From positions 1,054,001 through 1,118,000 of the forward strand of contig OZ020249.1 in NCBI GenBank assembly GCA_963971285.1: a stretch of DNA of 64,000 nt, written 5' to 3'. This stretch comes from Astropecten irregularis (Eukaryota > Echinodermata > Asteroidea > Paxillosida > Astropectinidae). Shown piece by piece: positions 44,355-54,267 of the stretch; positions within the stretch are counted from its first letter, which is position 1; the number at the start of each line of letters is the position of its first letter. The position numbers and the translations under genes are program-made. The notes under the pieces are model-generated. The model was not told the origin of the DNA. It saw only the letters and a list, made by a program, of their open reading frames with translations, and searched no databases.

Positions 44355-45465
44355 CGTGCATGTTTTCAAGGCCCATAACTTGATAATGGTAATAGTAATA
44401 GAGCTGACAATTTTTATTCTTACTAACCATATGCCCTTGATTCATATTCCAACCTTAAATAGTAGATATTAAGTCCACTTTTGTACAATTATTTACCAAG
44501 AGTAAGCATTAAAGAGAAGACGAAATGCTGAAGAGATTATGCGTTTTGATGACATGACATCAAGGACATCCTCTCCACCCGTTCCACTTGCCCTCTAAAT
44601 GGAACCATAATGCTACACGATCTTGGTACTGTACATGACAAATTCATGGAGGACATTCCAAACTTTAAATTAAAAAATGTTGCATCCAATTTCACAAAAG
44701 AAGCAATGCGATAATGTCGGCCTTTGTCACTCTTAAGCTCAAAAACCATGACAAACTCTGTAATTTTCAAATACAACCTGACCATGAAGGATTTGAGTAC
44801 CAAGCTGAAATTGTATATGTAATTAGATCTAATTATACAAAATTTAACTAAGTGCTTTAACTTTAAAATAATTATTTTGTTAACTGTCCATGGGGGAACC
44901 ACTTGCATGGCGGAAAGGCCCGTCTTTTGGAGTCTTTTATGATTTTTTTCACCTGAACCCAAATTTGGATGAATGCCAATCCTGTAGAAATGGATTGTTC
45001 ATGTCCAATTAAATTCTTGTGGTAGAAATGCATTATAGATGACTTATCAGAAATAGGTGATCTGTGTGGACTGTGGCCCCTGATGTGGCCACTGGGTGAC
45101 CCCAACAAATCATTAAAATCACTCTCTGTTGAATTAAGTGCACATTTTAGGGTCAGATAATGAATCTAGAGCCAAAATTTAGTAAGAATACAAATGTTCA
45201 GCTCCATAGCTGTTACCGTTATCAAGTTATGACCTCTCAAAGTTGACAAAAGCACGATGGCACGTTTTCGCGCCTCGGCTGGGGGCACTTCGTCTTCTCT
45301 TTAATGCCTACTCTAGGTAAATAATTGTACAAAAGTGGACTTCATATCTACTATTTAAGGCCGGATTATGAATCTAGAGCACAGGGTTAGTAAAAATAAA
45401 AATTGTCAGCTCTTTAACTATTACCATTATCAAGTTATGGCCTTGAAAAAATGCACGATGACACT
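44355..45465. mobile_element. Foldback-like element with ~170-bp inverted arms
   Basis: 44355-44526 (CAAGGCCCATAACTTGATAA onward to TTAAAGAGAAGACGAA) is the imperfect inverse of 45285-45465. A third, direct copy of the arm's end (TAATGAATCTAGAGC...CACGATGGCACG) lies at 45150-45290, so the right side is a tandem pair. The middle has no recognised gene. The left extremity runs into the N gap. Confidence 0.65.
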
Positions 45466-45639
45466 TTTTCGCGACTCGGCCGTGGGCGGAGCTAAAAAGG
45501 GGGGTTTTTAGCACATTTCAAATGGCCATATCTCAAAAACGCTGAGGCGCATGAAGTTTATTTTTGGTTTGTGTTTATTTGGACCTCATTTGAATATTCA
45601 AAAAAAAGTTTCAAGTAATTCACATAAGGATCTGTGGTT

Positions 45640-46095
45640 GATTTAGGACGCTAAGTATTTACATGTAAGCCTATGGGTAGAGGTCATATTTGGGGGCGTC
45701 TGACAGGCCTTTTGCAGCAAAATATTTGTCTGGCATGGGCCATTCTGTACTCTGGGTGATGTACCTCTTCATTTGAAATTGGTTTCAAGTGGTACCTCAA
45801 ATGTTTGATCTAGGGTAATTATTTTGGGGGCACCCTAGGGACGTCTGTCGGGCCCTTTGCAGCAGAAAATTTGTCTGGCATAGGCCATTCCATAATTTGG
45901 GTGTTGTACCTGTTCATTTAAAAATGATTTCAAGTGGTACCTCGTTCGTTTGATCTCATGTAAATTTGGGGGTCTTTAAGAGGCCCCCAGGGGGCACATG
46001 CAGCAGGGGGGTCCCGGCAGACATATATATCTATGTATGATACATTACACCATAACTGCTCATGTGTTCAGATATTGGTACCTCGTTCGTTTGAT
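45640..46095. repeat. Tandem ~170-bp repeat
   Basis: Two full units (from about 45675 and 45835) and a partial third share GGGGGC, GCAGCA, TTTGTCTGGCAT, GGCCATTC, TTCAAGTGGTACCTC and GTTTGATCT landmarks in order, about 80-85 percent alike by eye. No coding potential. It lies between the foldback element and the Harbinger fragment and may belong to the latter. Confidence 0.6.
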
Positions 46096-46281
46096 CAAAA
46101 TGCTCTGGGCTGCTGCTCTAATCGGGTCTCATGCAATTTCAAGTCGCTGCCAAGACTAACGGTGTAAAGTAATATGGCTGCGGCTTCAATAGGGCGTGGG
46201 GCGTGCAAGTGAGGTAAACGTGAAGTCATTGTTCGTCTGAACAATGGCGCACAGGGAGCGGAATATTCAAGTAGAATAGGG

Positions 46282-46596
46282 ATGCATCTGCCGTTTCCAA
46301 ATGAAACATACCTCCTTGGTGACAATGGATATGCAAATCGCTACCCTATTATGACCAAATTCAGAGCAAACCAAATACAACAGGTTCTCAACAATGATGA
46401 CCGCATCGCCATGCGTATCTTCAACGAGGAACACGCCAGATATAGAATTTACGTCGAGCATGTCATGGCATACTTCAAATCATATAGAGCTGTGAAGGAT
46501 GTGTACCGACACCCACGTTGGATGTTGCCTATTGTAACAGAATTGTGTGCCTTTTTGGCACAAAGACACATCACTTTGTCTGAGGAAATTCATTAA
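46282..46596 (+). pseudogene. PIF/Harbinger transposase C-terminal fragment
   Basis: 104 codons resembling the end of the DDE domain of HARBI1/PIF transposases: YLLGDNGYANRYPIMT carries the second catalytic aspartate (G-D-x-G-Y), and EHARYRIYVEHVMAYFK carries the catalytic glutamate (R-x-x-V-E). It ends with an LCAFLAQRHITL helix and stop. Stops directly upstream remove the first aspartate region, so the piece is a truncated relic. Confidence 0.7.
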
Positions 46597-47150
46597 ATGA
46601 AGATGAGAATCTGAAATGTTTTAAGCTTCTTGTTTGTAATTATTATGACTTTCTTACACATGATAATGTTTATTCCAAGTGACCCAAAAACATTAAGAGT
46701 ACGGTAATAAAAAATCTTTATAAAACAGTAACAGTTGGAAAAAAGCACTTATCATTAACGATCTAATAATTATGACATCTTTCAGGTTAACTTAGTCGTT
46801 GAGGAATGTTTCCTTAGTTATTAGCAACCTTCGACCTAAAATGCAAAATAGCGCAAAAAAACAACTTACTTTACTCACAATACATTCGCTCCCCCGGTTG
46901 TAAACTATTTGGACCAAGTTTTCATAAATCTACACAAACTAAACTAAAGGTACTGTTTTGGAAGTATCGCAACTTCGGCTAGTTAGAAGGAAAGGCTCAA
47001 TTTCAAAGGATTTAAAAGTGGCCGCTTGGAGAATCTGTATTTGTGGCCGTCCATGTACATGTACATGAATTCTTTTTTTAAGCCGTAAAATTATTTTATT
47101 CTTTCACTCTTTTCAAATGCAGCGACCTCAACTGTCGATGCGTATTAATA

Positions 47151-47548
47151 GATGCGACGGCTTTCCCTGTCCGTCCTTTATCAGTGAACCTTCGATGCTC
47201 ATTGATATTTAGATGCGACGGTTCTCCTCGTGGTTCCTTTATCAGTGAACCTTCCATGCTCATTGATATTTTAGATGCGACGGTTCTCCTCGTGGTTCCT
47301 TTATCAGTGAACCGCCGATGCTCATTGGTATTTAGATGCGACGGTTCTCCTCGTGGTTCCATTATCAGTGAACCGTCGATGCTCATTGATATTTAGATGC
47401 GACGGTTCTCCTCGTGGTTCCTTTATCAGTGAACCGTCGATGCTCATTGATATTTAGATGCGACGGTTCTCCTCGTGGTTCCTTTATCAGTGAACCGTCG
47501 ATGCTCATTGGTATTTAGATGCGACGGTTCTCCTCGTGGTTCCTTTAT
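47151..47548. repeat. 61-bp minisatellite with built-in inverted repeat
   Basis: About 6.5 units starting at 47151, 47212, 47274, 47335, 47396, 47457 and 47518, each GATGCGACGGTTCTCCTCGT, GGTTCCTTTATCAGTGAACC, GTCGATGCTCATTGATATTT, A. Each unit contains GACGGTTC and GAACCGTC, which can pair, and an inner GGTTC/GAACC pair. The first unit is the most diverged. Open frames across it are artefacts of the unit length. Confidence 0.92.
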
Positions 47549-48478
47549 TGATTTGGAAAGTTACTAAATTGATGTCAATGTTTGTCTTTATTTTCAAATT
47601 GTCAATGTTACAGACTGAATAATAGTGCTTACCCGATATGAAGATTTTTTTTTCATATAACATACACATACAATGTAGAATTTAAAAATTTGTTTGTAAA
47701 GTTGCCACTGTTTGTTTATTATTATATAAATAAATAAATATATATACGGCTATAATGACCGTAAGATATATATATATTAATGAGGTGTTGCAACGTGGGA
47801 AGGGGGCTGGATAAGAGGAATGACATTATTTAATCGACAGAAAATTAGAACGCCGTGTATTATGGGGAAATGTAGCCCAGGACGCAAAACCTGAATACGC
47901 TATTGTCATTGTTATGTTGCCCATTCCTTTGACCCAAGTGCAGACTATGTGGCAGATGTACAATACTTGAATGAACTGCGTTTGCTGGATGTTTTCCGAC
48001 ATTGAAAAATGAAACACAAAGTGAGTATAGGCTCAATCGTGGACATGTTCTCAAGACTTAGCAGTTATTCGATAATGAAGTAATAATAGTGTAAATGCCA
48101 ACAGGCCTGAAAGTTTTAGCTTGACTCCACGCCCGTAGTAAGCTGTGGAATGCTTGTCTGCGCGCATATATTGCAATGCATGGCCAAAGGGATTTGAGTC
48201 TCACTTTCACTGAATATGTATATATGCCTAATCATTGCCTAATCCGTCAAGCACTAGCATTTGATTGGACTGGTACACGACTTACTGGTTCTATTGTTGT
48301 TGGTTGCAATACGATTGGACAGCGCTCGTCGTACTTATCTGCACGGGTTCCAAACGGTTCAAAACGAAAGAACACTATTGAAACGATCCCTGGGGTGTGG
48401 CGGTGTGTGCGTGGTTTCATGGCTTCTGACTGCCAAACGAACAGGGATGGTTGACTATTGGGGTCACCACCAACACAG

Positions 48479-48550
48479 GGCTGGATGGCTCAGTTGGTAG
48501 AGCGCCTGTACGGTATTCAGGAGGTCGCCGGTTCGAATCCCGCTCCAGTC
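48479..48550 (+). tRNA. tRNA-like pseudogene (72 nt)
   Basis: It folds as a tRNA: acceptor GGCTGGA/TCCAGTC (one G-T), D stem GCTC/GAGC, T arm GCCGG-TTCGAAT-CCCGC with one C-C mismatch. The A box GGCTCAGTTGGTAG-like and B box GGTTCGAATCC are intact. The anticodon loop ACGGTAT would give anticodon GGT (threonine), but position 33 is C, where functional tRNAs have U, and the stem has a T-T mismatch. I call it a tRNA-derived pseudogene or SINE head. A related B-box palindrome lies at 61493-61599. Confidence 0.5.
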
Positions 48551-49165
48551 AATCCAATATTTCGTTAGAAACTTGCAAGAGCAGAAAAAAAGTGCATTTC
48601 ACTTTTTAAACCGATTTCTTATATTCATAATTGCTTGATGTATTGATATTTAGATATGGTGATGTTTTCATTTATAGTCGCGTGATAATTATACTGCACC
48701 TATTATTGATATTTATTGATTTTTATCGTATCAGTTTTGCCGGCACAAATTGACTTGAACAAAACTGAAATAACTCAATCCCATAATTGATCGCAATGAA
48801 ATGAACCAAGCAGCCACGAACGAAACTGAAACGACCTTTATATTAATAATTACTGAATGTTTTAATATCAGAAATGATGCCATTATCTCTTGAATAAGAT
48901 TTAATATTGCACCTTGTAGTCTGTGTCAGATGTACCCACAAATTGACTAGAAAATCAGCAATGTATGAAACAAATCAGAAACAAGTTTCTACGGCTTGCA
49001 TAATTATCATTTCTGGAATCCAGATTATACTCAAACATTCATGAAAAACAGATGAATTGAATAATCATTCACATTTTGATGACACCGGAAATAAAGAATG
49101 CCCGTCCGTGCGTGATCAACCCAGACCAATTCACCACAAAGTTGTAACTTCTACGAAAGCCCAAT
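48549..49165. repeat. Resumed lectin-unit spacer
   Basis: It matches 39745-39960 and 52315-52530 (TTTCGTTAGAAACTTGCAAG, TGATGTATTGATATTTAGAT, GCCGGCACAAATTGACTTGA) and later 40680-40760. The 4.2 kb between 44340 and 48548 are therefore an insertion, or several, into the flank of unit 4. No gene. Confidence 0.75.
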
Positions 49166-50640
49166 CGTGCCACTGAAAAAAAATAATTCTGCCTGAAACT
49201 AATTCGTTTTTTCGAATTACTAATTCGTTATTTTGAATTACCAATTCGTTATTTTGAATTACTAATTCGTTTTTTCGAATTACTAATTCGTTTTTTCGAA
49301 TTACTAATTCGTTATTTCATATTACTTATTCGTTATTACGGATTATGCATTATGTGCTATTCACCCTAAGACAAACCCATTATCCAATTTCTCAAAATTA
49401 ACGTTCGTTTCTGCCTTGTCTGCCTCCGGTTATTGGTTTGGGTGGGCCCACTAACTATATACTCCCCTGACTCCTCTATTCCAGTAGCGTAGCCAATGGG
49501 GGGGGGGCAGACTGCCCCGATAAAAGGGGACCCGGAATAAAAGGAAGGCAGCGAGGTTCTACTTGGGACTATGGGCTTTAACCTCCTCCACCCGGCAAAA
49601 AAAAAATGCACTTGAAAATAAAAACATGCTAGAAAATACTGGATTTTTCAGTTACACCAACTACTTGAAAATCACGCCAGTGACGGTTCTACTGGGGGCT
49701 GGGGCTGGCTTGAGCCCCCCTCGCCCCCCAAAATGACTCTAAAGAACCGCGCCTGAAAAGGAGAAAGGGGGAAACAGGGACGATATTGACGTTTGCCCCC
49801 GCGGACTGACAATGCTGGCTACACATCCCGCTCTACATCCTCCTGTGACCTTCACTTTGCTTTTCTGTTTTTTTCTTATAAGTTCACCTTTCCCATTTCT
49901 TTCTTTCTCCCAAGTTCTGTCCTCCCTTTATTCACATTCACATGTTTTTTTTTATCTCTTCTCCGTTGTTTCTTCACCCAAACACCACATTCACCCCCTC
50001 CGCACTACCCTCCACCCTCTTTAAGAACTGAATACTATGCCGGTTTTCGTTTAAAATTCCGAATGCTAAGACAGACATACAATGAAAAAAGCTTCTTTGA
50101 ACATTGTGTATGGAGCTACTCAAACCCATCACGGGTAGCAGACAAGGGAGAAAACCAAGGCAGAAAAGACTGTTCATTTTCTTTAAAAGGGATAATAAGG
50201 TGAATAGTACATAGAATGCATAATCCGTAATAATGAATTAGTATTCCGTTAAAACGAATTATTAATTCGAAATAACGAATAAGTAATCTGAAGTAACGAA
50301 TTAGTAATTCGAAAAAACGAATTAGTAATTCGAAAAAAAAAAAACACGAATTAGTAATTCGAAATAACGAATTAGTAATTCGAAATAACGAATTAGTAAT
50401 TCGAAATAACGAATTAGTAATTCGAAGTAACGAATTAGTAATTCGAAGTAACGAATTAGTTATTCGAAAAAAAAAAAAACAAATTAGTAATTCGAAATAA
50501 CGAATAAGTAATTCGAAATGACGAATTAGTAATCCGAAAAAACGAATTAGTAATTCGAAATAACGAATTGGTTATTCGTAAAAACGAATTAGTAATTCGA
50601 AATAACTTTCTTTTTCAGTGGCACGATTTGGCTTTCGTAA
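49165..50640. mobile_element. Foldback element with terminal arrays of 21-bp repeats
   Basis: The outer ends are inverted (ACGAAAGCCCAATCGTGCCA at the left; TGGCACGATTTGGCTTTCGT at the right). Just inside are tandem 21-base units of AATTACTAATTCGTT(A/T)TTTCG. About seven lie at 49200-49340, and about nineteen in inverse orientation at 50215-50610. The ~870-base middle is C-rich with homopolymers and no recognised protein. It separates the duplicated spacer from the promoter of lectin copy 5. Confidence 0.82.
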
Positions 50641-50887
50641 ACTTCCGAACGGTCGTTGGAAAAAATTCAACTTCATACAACATGTTCAAGCTGTATTTCT
50701 ATTTACGTCAGGGTCGATTCCATTTGAAGCCACACGATACCATCGGTATCTATGGCAACGAATAATCACAGCCACGGCAGAACTTTCCCTTCACATTGTG
50801 CTTTCGGATCTTAATGGTTATTTTCAGGAGATAGCAGGCGGCCTTGAGTCTCTTTGGCTACACGTACTCAGGTACGTGAAGACAATA

Positions 50888-51010
50888 TTGCAGACCCCTC
50901 CCCAGATTCGACTCACATGAAGAGATAAATTCATTCCTTGCACAGCTTTCAGACAGGTAAGAGGTGCTTGCTGTATCGCTGCCAGAAATTCAGAGAGATT
51001 TTTCTGAAAC
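50888..51010 (+). promoter_or_regulatory. Conserved upstream region of the lectin genes (copy 5 example)
   Basis: About 120 bases before the ATG are nearly invariant in all five copies: CCCCTCCCCAGATTCGACTC, GAGATAAATTCATTCCTTGC and GCTGCCAGAAATTCAGAGAG. A TATA-like GATAAATT lies about 80-90 bases before the ATG. In copy 5 the sequence CAGGTAAGA at 50954-50962 is a consensus splice donor, whereas the other copies read CAGGTTAGA or CAGAATAGA. The core-promoter assignment is inference. Confidence 0.35.
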
Positions 51011-51709
51011 ATGGAGGTGTTTGAGATGGTTATCGTGATCCTGTTTACTGTTGGGGTGTGTAGCGGTCAACATACATGCACTGCACCAGTAATGTGCCCA
51101 GCTGACTGGGTAATGTGGGGTAGCAAGTGTTACAAACTGATTTATCAAGAACTACCGATGACCGAGGCAAGATCGGTGTGTCAAGAGATGGGTGGAGACA
51201 TGGCCGCTCCTTCTTCGAATGAAGAGCTGCAGTTCATGCGTAGTTTAGCGGCTGGGAACGAGTTCTGGGTCCACTGCAATGATGAAGAAACTGAGGGGAA
51301 CTGGGTTTGCCAGAATGGCGGCGAGTATAGAATGGACTTGTACAAGAAGACTGATGACTGGAGTGGTGGAACCAAGGAAAACTGTGCCCTGGTTTCTCAA
51401 GATGGCTTGTGGTTTGATGTCGGGTGCCACTGGACCAAGCCGGCGGTCTGTAAGGGTGAACAGGTCCAGCTGAAGTCCTGGCGTCTTCTCCTGGCTTGTC
51501 TGACGGGCCACACCCTGAGAGAATTCCCCATCAACGGCATCCGTGCCTGTGCCATGATGTGCGCCCAGAACCCCGCCTGTCGCTCCTTCAACGTCCAGCA
51601 CTTTGGCCCCGGACTGAAGACGTGCCAACTCAACACCATCACTCGCCTGGAAGCTGACCCCGCCCACTTCGTCATGACTGGAAGCATGTGCGTATACGGA
51701 GAGAAGTAA
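51011..51709 (+). CDS. Secreted C-type lectin with PAN/apple domain, copy 5 (intact)
   Basis: 232 codons, intronless, same signal peptide, lectin and PAN layout. It is the most diverged lectin domain of the array: KLIYQELPMTEAR replaces KLMEQHLPMTEAR, EFWVHCND replaces RFWINCND, and the last loop reads TDDWSGGTKENCALVSQDGL followed by WFDVGCHWTKPAVCK. All lectin-domain cysteines are kept. The PAN domain is almost the same as in copies 2 and 3 (changes such as FPINGIRAC, NVQHFGPG and LNTITRLEAD). This concentration of changes suggests a different ligand, though none is known. Confidence 0.92.
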   Translation: MEVFEMVIVILFTVGVCSGQHTCTAPVMCPADWVMWGSKCYKLIYQELPMTEARSVCQEMGGDMAAPSSNEELQFMRSLAAGNEFWVHCNDEETEGNWVCQNGGEYRMDLYKKTDDWSGGTKENCALVSQDGLWFDVGCHWTKPAVCKGEQVQLKSWRLLLACLTGHTLREFPINGIRACAMMCAQNPACRSFNVQHFGPGLKTCQLNTITRLEADPAHFVMTGSMCVYGEK

Positions 51710-52914
51710 ACAAGGAGATGGACTGTCTCGCTCGTCATCAAGTAGATAGACTGAAACGTCCGCGGACTCATCCATTATTCTACGTCATTCACAGTCTTGG
51801 CTAGATTTAGGATCGTAATTTTACAGACATGGATTGTTTTTCTCATAGGACATGGAGTTTGCCTGCTGTAGGCCTTAAGACTGAGTATATTGGACGTGAA
51901 AACCAGACATTGTTGCAAGTAGTACAAGGATTGTGTAACCAAGGAGATTCCATTGAAACATTTGCATAAACTGCCGTCACGTGCCTCAGTGTATTTCATG
52001 TTTAACTCTTGTCAACAATTCTTGTTTTTAAACGAAGGACGAAACGAGACTTTGATCAAATTGCAGCTTGTGTGAGAGAGAGAGTTTTATGGAAACCGGA
52101 CAATGAAAGACTTTAATTTTCTCTTCATGTTTTCAATCTAAAAAAATGTTATTGTAAATCATTAATCATATTTGGTGTCTATATTAGAAACATGGATCCG
52201 ATTCGCTTTGAATCATTCATAGAATACTAGATGGATGTAGTCAGAAATTGGCCAGAGATGGCGGTAAACTTCAACAGTTTCAAACCAATTCAATTCAGAT
52301 TCAATTCAAATAATCCAAGATTTCGTTAGAAACTTGCAAGAGCAGAAAAAAAGTGCATATTTAATTTTAACATTTCACTTTTTAAACCGATTTCTTATAA
52401 TCATAATTGCTTGATGTATTGATATTAAGATATGGTGATGTTTTCATTTCTAGTCGCGTGATAATTATACTGCACCTATTATTGATATTTATTGATATTT
52501 ATCGTATCAGTTTTGCCGGCACAAATTGCCTTGACCAAATCTGAAATAACCTTCATGTCAATAGTTTCACCGGATGGTTCAATTTAAACAAATAATGCCA
52601 TTGCGCGTTTCTATAGTTGGCTGAGATTTACTGCACCTATTATTGTTTCTAGTTGTCTGTATGAGTTTTTACCACAAATTGACAAGAATAAATCAGCAAA
52701 GTATAAAATAAATTAGATACAACGCCTGTATAATTATCATTACTGGACTCCAGATTATACTCAAACGTTTATGAAACACATCTGAATGCAATACTCAATC
52801 CCATAATTGATCGCAATGAAGTGAACCAGGCAGCCACGATTGAAACCAAAATCTTTCATCTGAACTTATATAGCAGTTCCTATGTCATGCCTATAATGTC
52901 ATGATCGACTCAGT
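51710..52914. repeat. 3' spacer of lectin unit 5
   Basis: Colinear with 39149-40862 minus the TA element. It ends at GATCGACTCAGT, where the 6.2-kb tandem element begins. The spacer continues at 59107. No gene. Confidence 0.75.
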
Positions 52915-54267
52915 TATTCCCACATTCGACAATACAACAATCAAGAAATGGCCACAGCATTACAAAAAATTCTTTGTTACGAGTGGTCTGAGCAGTTTAT
53001 TAAATCACATTCAAATCAGGGCACCACAATCATGTGGGCCATGTTTCCCGGACGGTATGGTCTCTTGGTCCGAGAAACACAAACGCAGCAATAATGATCA
53101 ACATTGTAAAATTGTCTCCGGTCGTATGATACCGCGAAACATGTATGAAACTGTAATCAATATCGCCCTATTTCTTAAACACACTGAGCTCAACGCAACA
53201 ACATCTCACTGGTTCCCGGTCGTCTCACCCCGCGAAACCTACGCAATCACAAGTTCAAATTCAACGCAACAACATCTCACTGGTTCCCGGTCGTCCGCAT
53301 CCCGCGAAACCTACGCAATCACAAGTTCAAGTTCAACGCAACAACATCCCACTGGTTCCCGGTCGTCCGCACCCCGCGAAACCTATAACGCAATCATATT
53401 TTCAACGCAACAACATCAAGTTAAATCATCTTTCTGGCTTCCGGTCGACCAACGTTACCGCGAAACCCACCCAAAATCACAAAATCAAACGCAACATCTA
53501 TCTGGTTTCCGGTGGTCCCTTGCTACCGTGAAACCCTACGCATAACTCAACAACAAATCCCCGCATTAACATAATATTGTTGGTAAAGCATAAAAAGCTA
53601 GCATTGTAAACACTCATCAACAATAATCATTTATCAACTGGATTGAAGGTTGATTTTCATGTAAATTAGATTGGTAACAGTATTGAGGATTACATTACAT
53701 GAAATTAACACAAGATCTGACAAGGCATGATGAATCTGGCTTGAATGCATCAGCCTGAGAGGCATGTGATGGTGCTCAGAATGGAATTCCGCATAGAAGG
53801 CGACCTAACAAGGGAAGGGCGAAAACCCCACAAAACCACGACCCCGTAAAAGAATAATGAGGAATCGGGAAAAATTGGGGAAAGTCCCTTCCGGCTCCAG
53901 ATAAATGGCAACCGAGTATATTTGGCAAAAGCCACTCCATGACAGGGCCCTCTAACACGAATCAAATTGAACACCATACAAATTGAAACACCATATATCG
54001 TCATAAATGGTATACTGAATGTTCAAAACAAGGAGGAATGTTGGGGATGGTGGCGGGATTTAAAAGCACAACAAGTGTTTCCATCGACTGCTCAGACAAA
54101 AGTGAACAACTCAAGCCATGCACGTGGGAAGAAAGGCTGCAGCGACCTGGTCGTAAATAATGACCAGGTCGTAAATCTTTGCGTAGCCCCTCATGCCCTG
54201 GCCAACCCAGACTGATTGTCTAGCGGTAATAAATTATTTGAGGCTCCAAGTCTGGCCTCAAATGTAT
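52915..54267. mobile_element. Short copy of a tandem, TIR-less element
   Basis: It begins TATTCCCACATTCGAC directly after host GACTCAGT and ends ...GGCCTCAAATGTAT. Its first 878 bases are identical by eye to the start of the next copy, and its last 210 bases (54058-54267) match the end of that copy. The ~265-base middle is unique. A 9-base stem hairpin (54236-54244 with 54255-54263, ATTTGAGGC/GCCTCAAAT) sits four bases from the end. The ends are not inverted repeats of each other. It contains five ~70-base internal repeats (53188-53546). No protein assigned. Confidence 0.7.
53188..53546. repeat. Internal ~70-bp repeats in the element's 5' part
   Basis: Five decaying copies of TCAACGCAACAACATC, CTGGTTCCCGGTCGTC and CGCGAAACCTACGCAATCAC occur in order. 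The same block is found at 54541-54899 in the second copy. Each copy pairs a CCGGTCG motif with a CGCGAAACC motif about 10 bases later. An open frame runs through but is repetitive (TSHWFPVVSPRETYAIT-like), and I do not regard it as a gene. Confidence 0.75.

Noticed and set aside
44064-44472. Open frames spanning the N gap
   Set aside because: They consist of undetermined residues and are artefacts of the gap.
47151-47548. CRISPR-like array
   Set aside because: Units are contiguous with no unique spacers, and the surroundings are animal DNA, so it is a minisatellite.
48479-48550. Functional tRNA-Thr gene
   Set aside because: C replaces the universal U33, there is a stem mismatch in both anticodon and T arms, and related fragments occur elsewhere, so it is reported only as tRNA-like.
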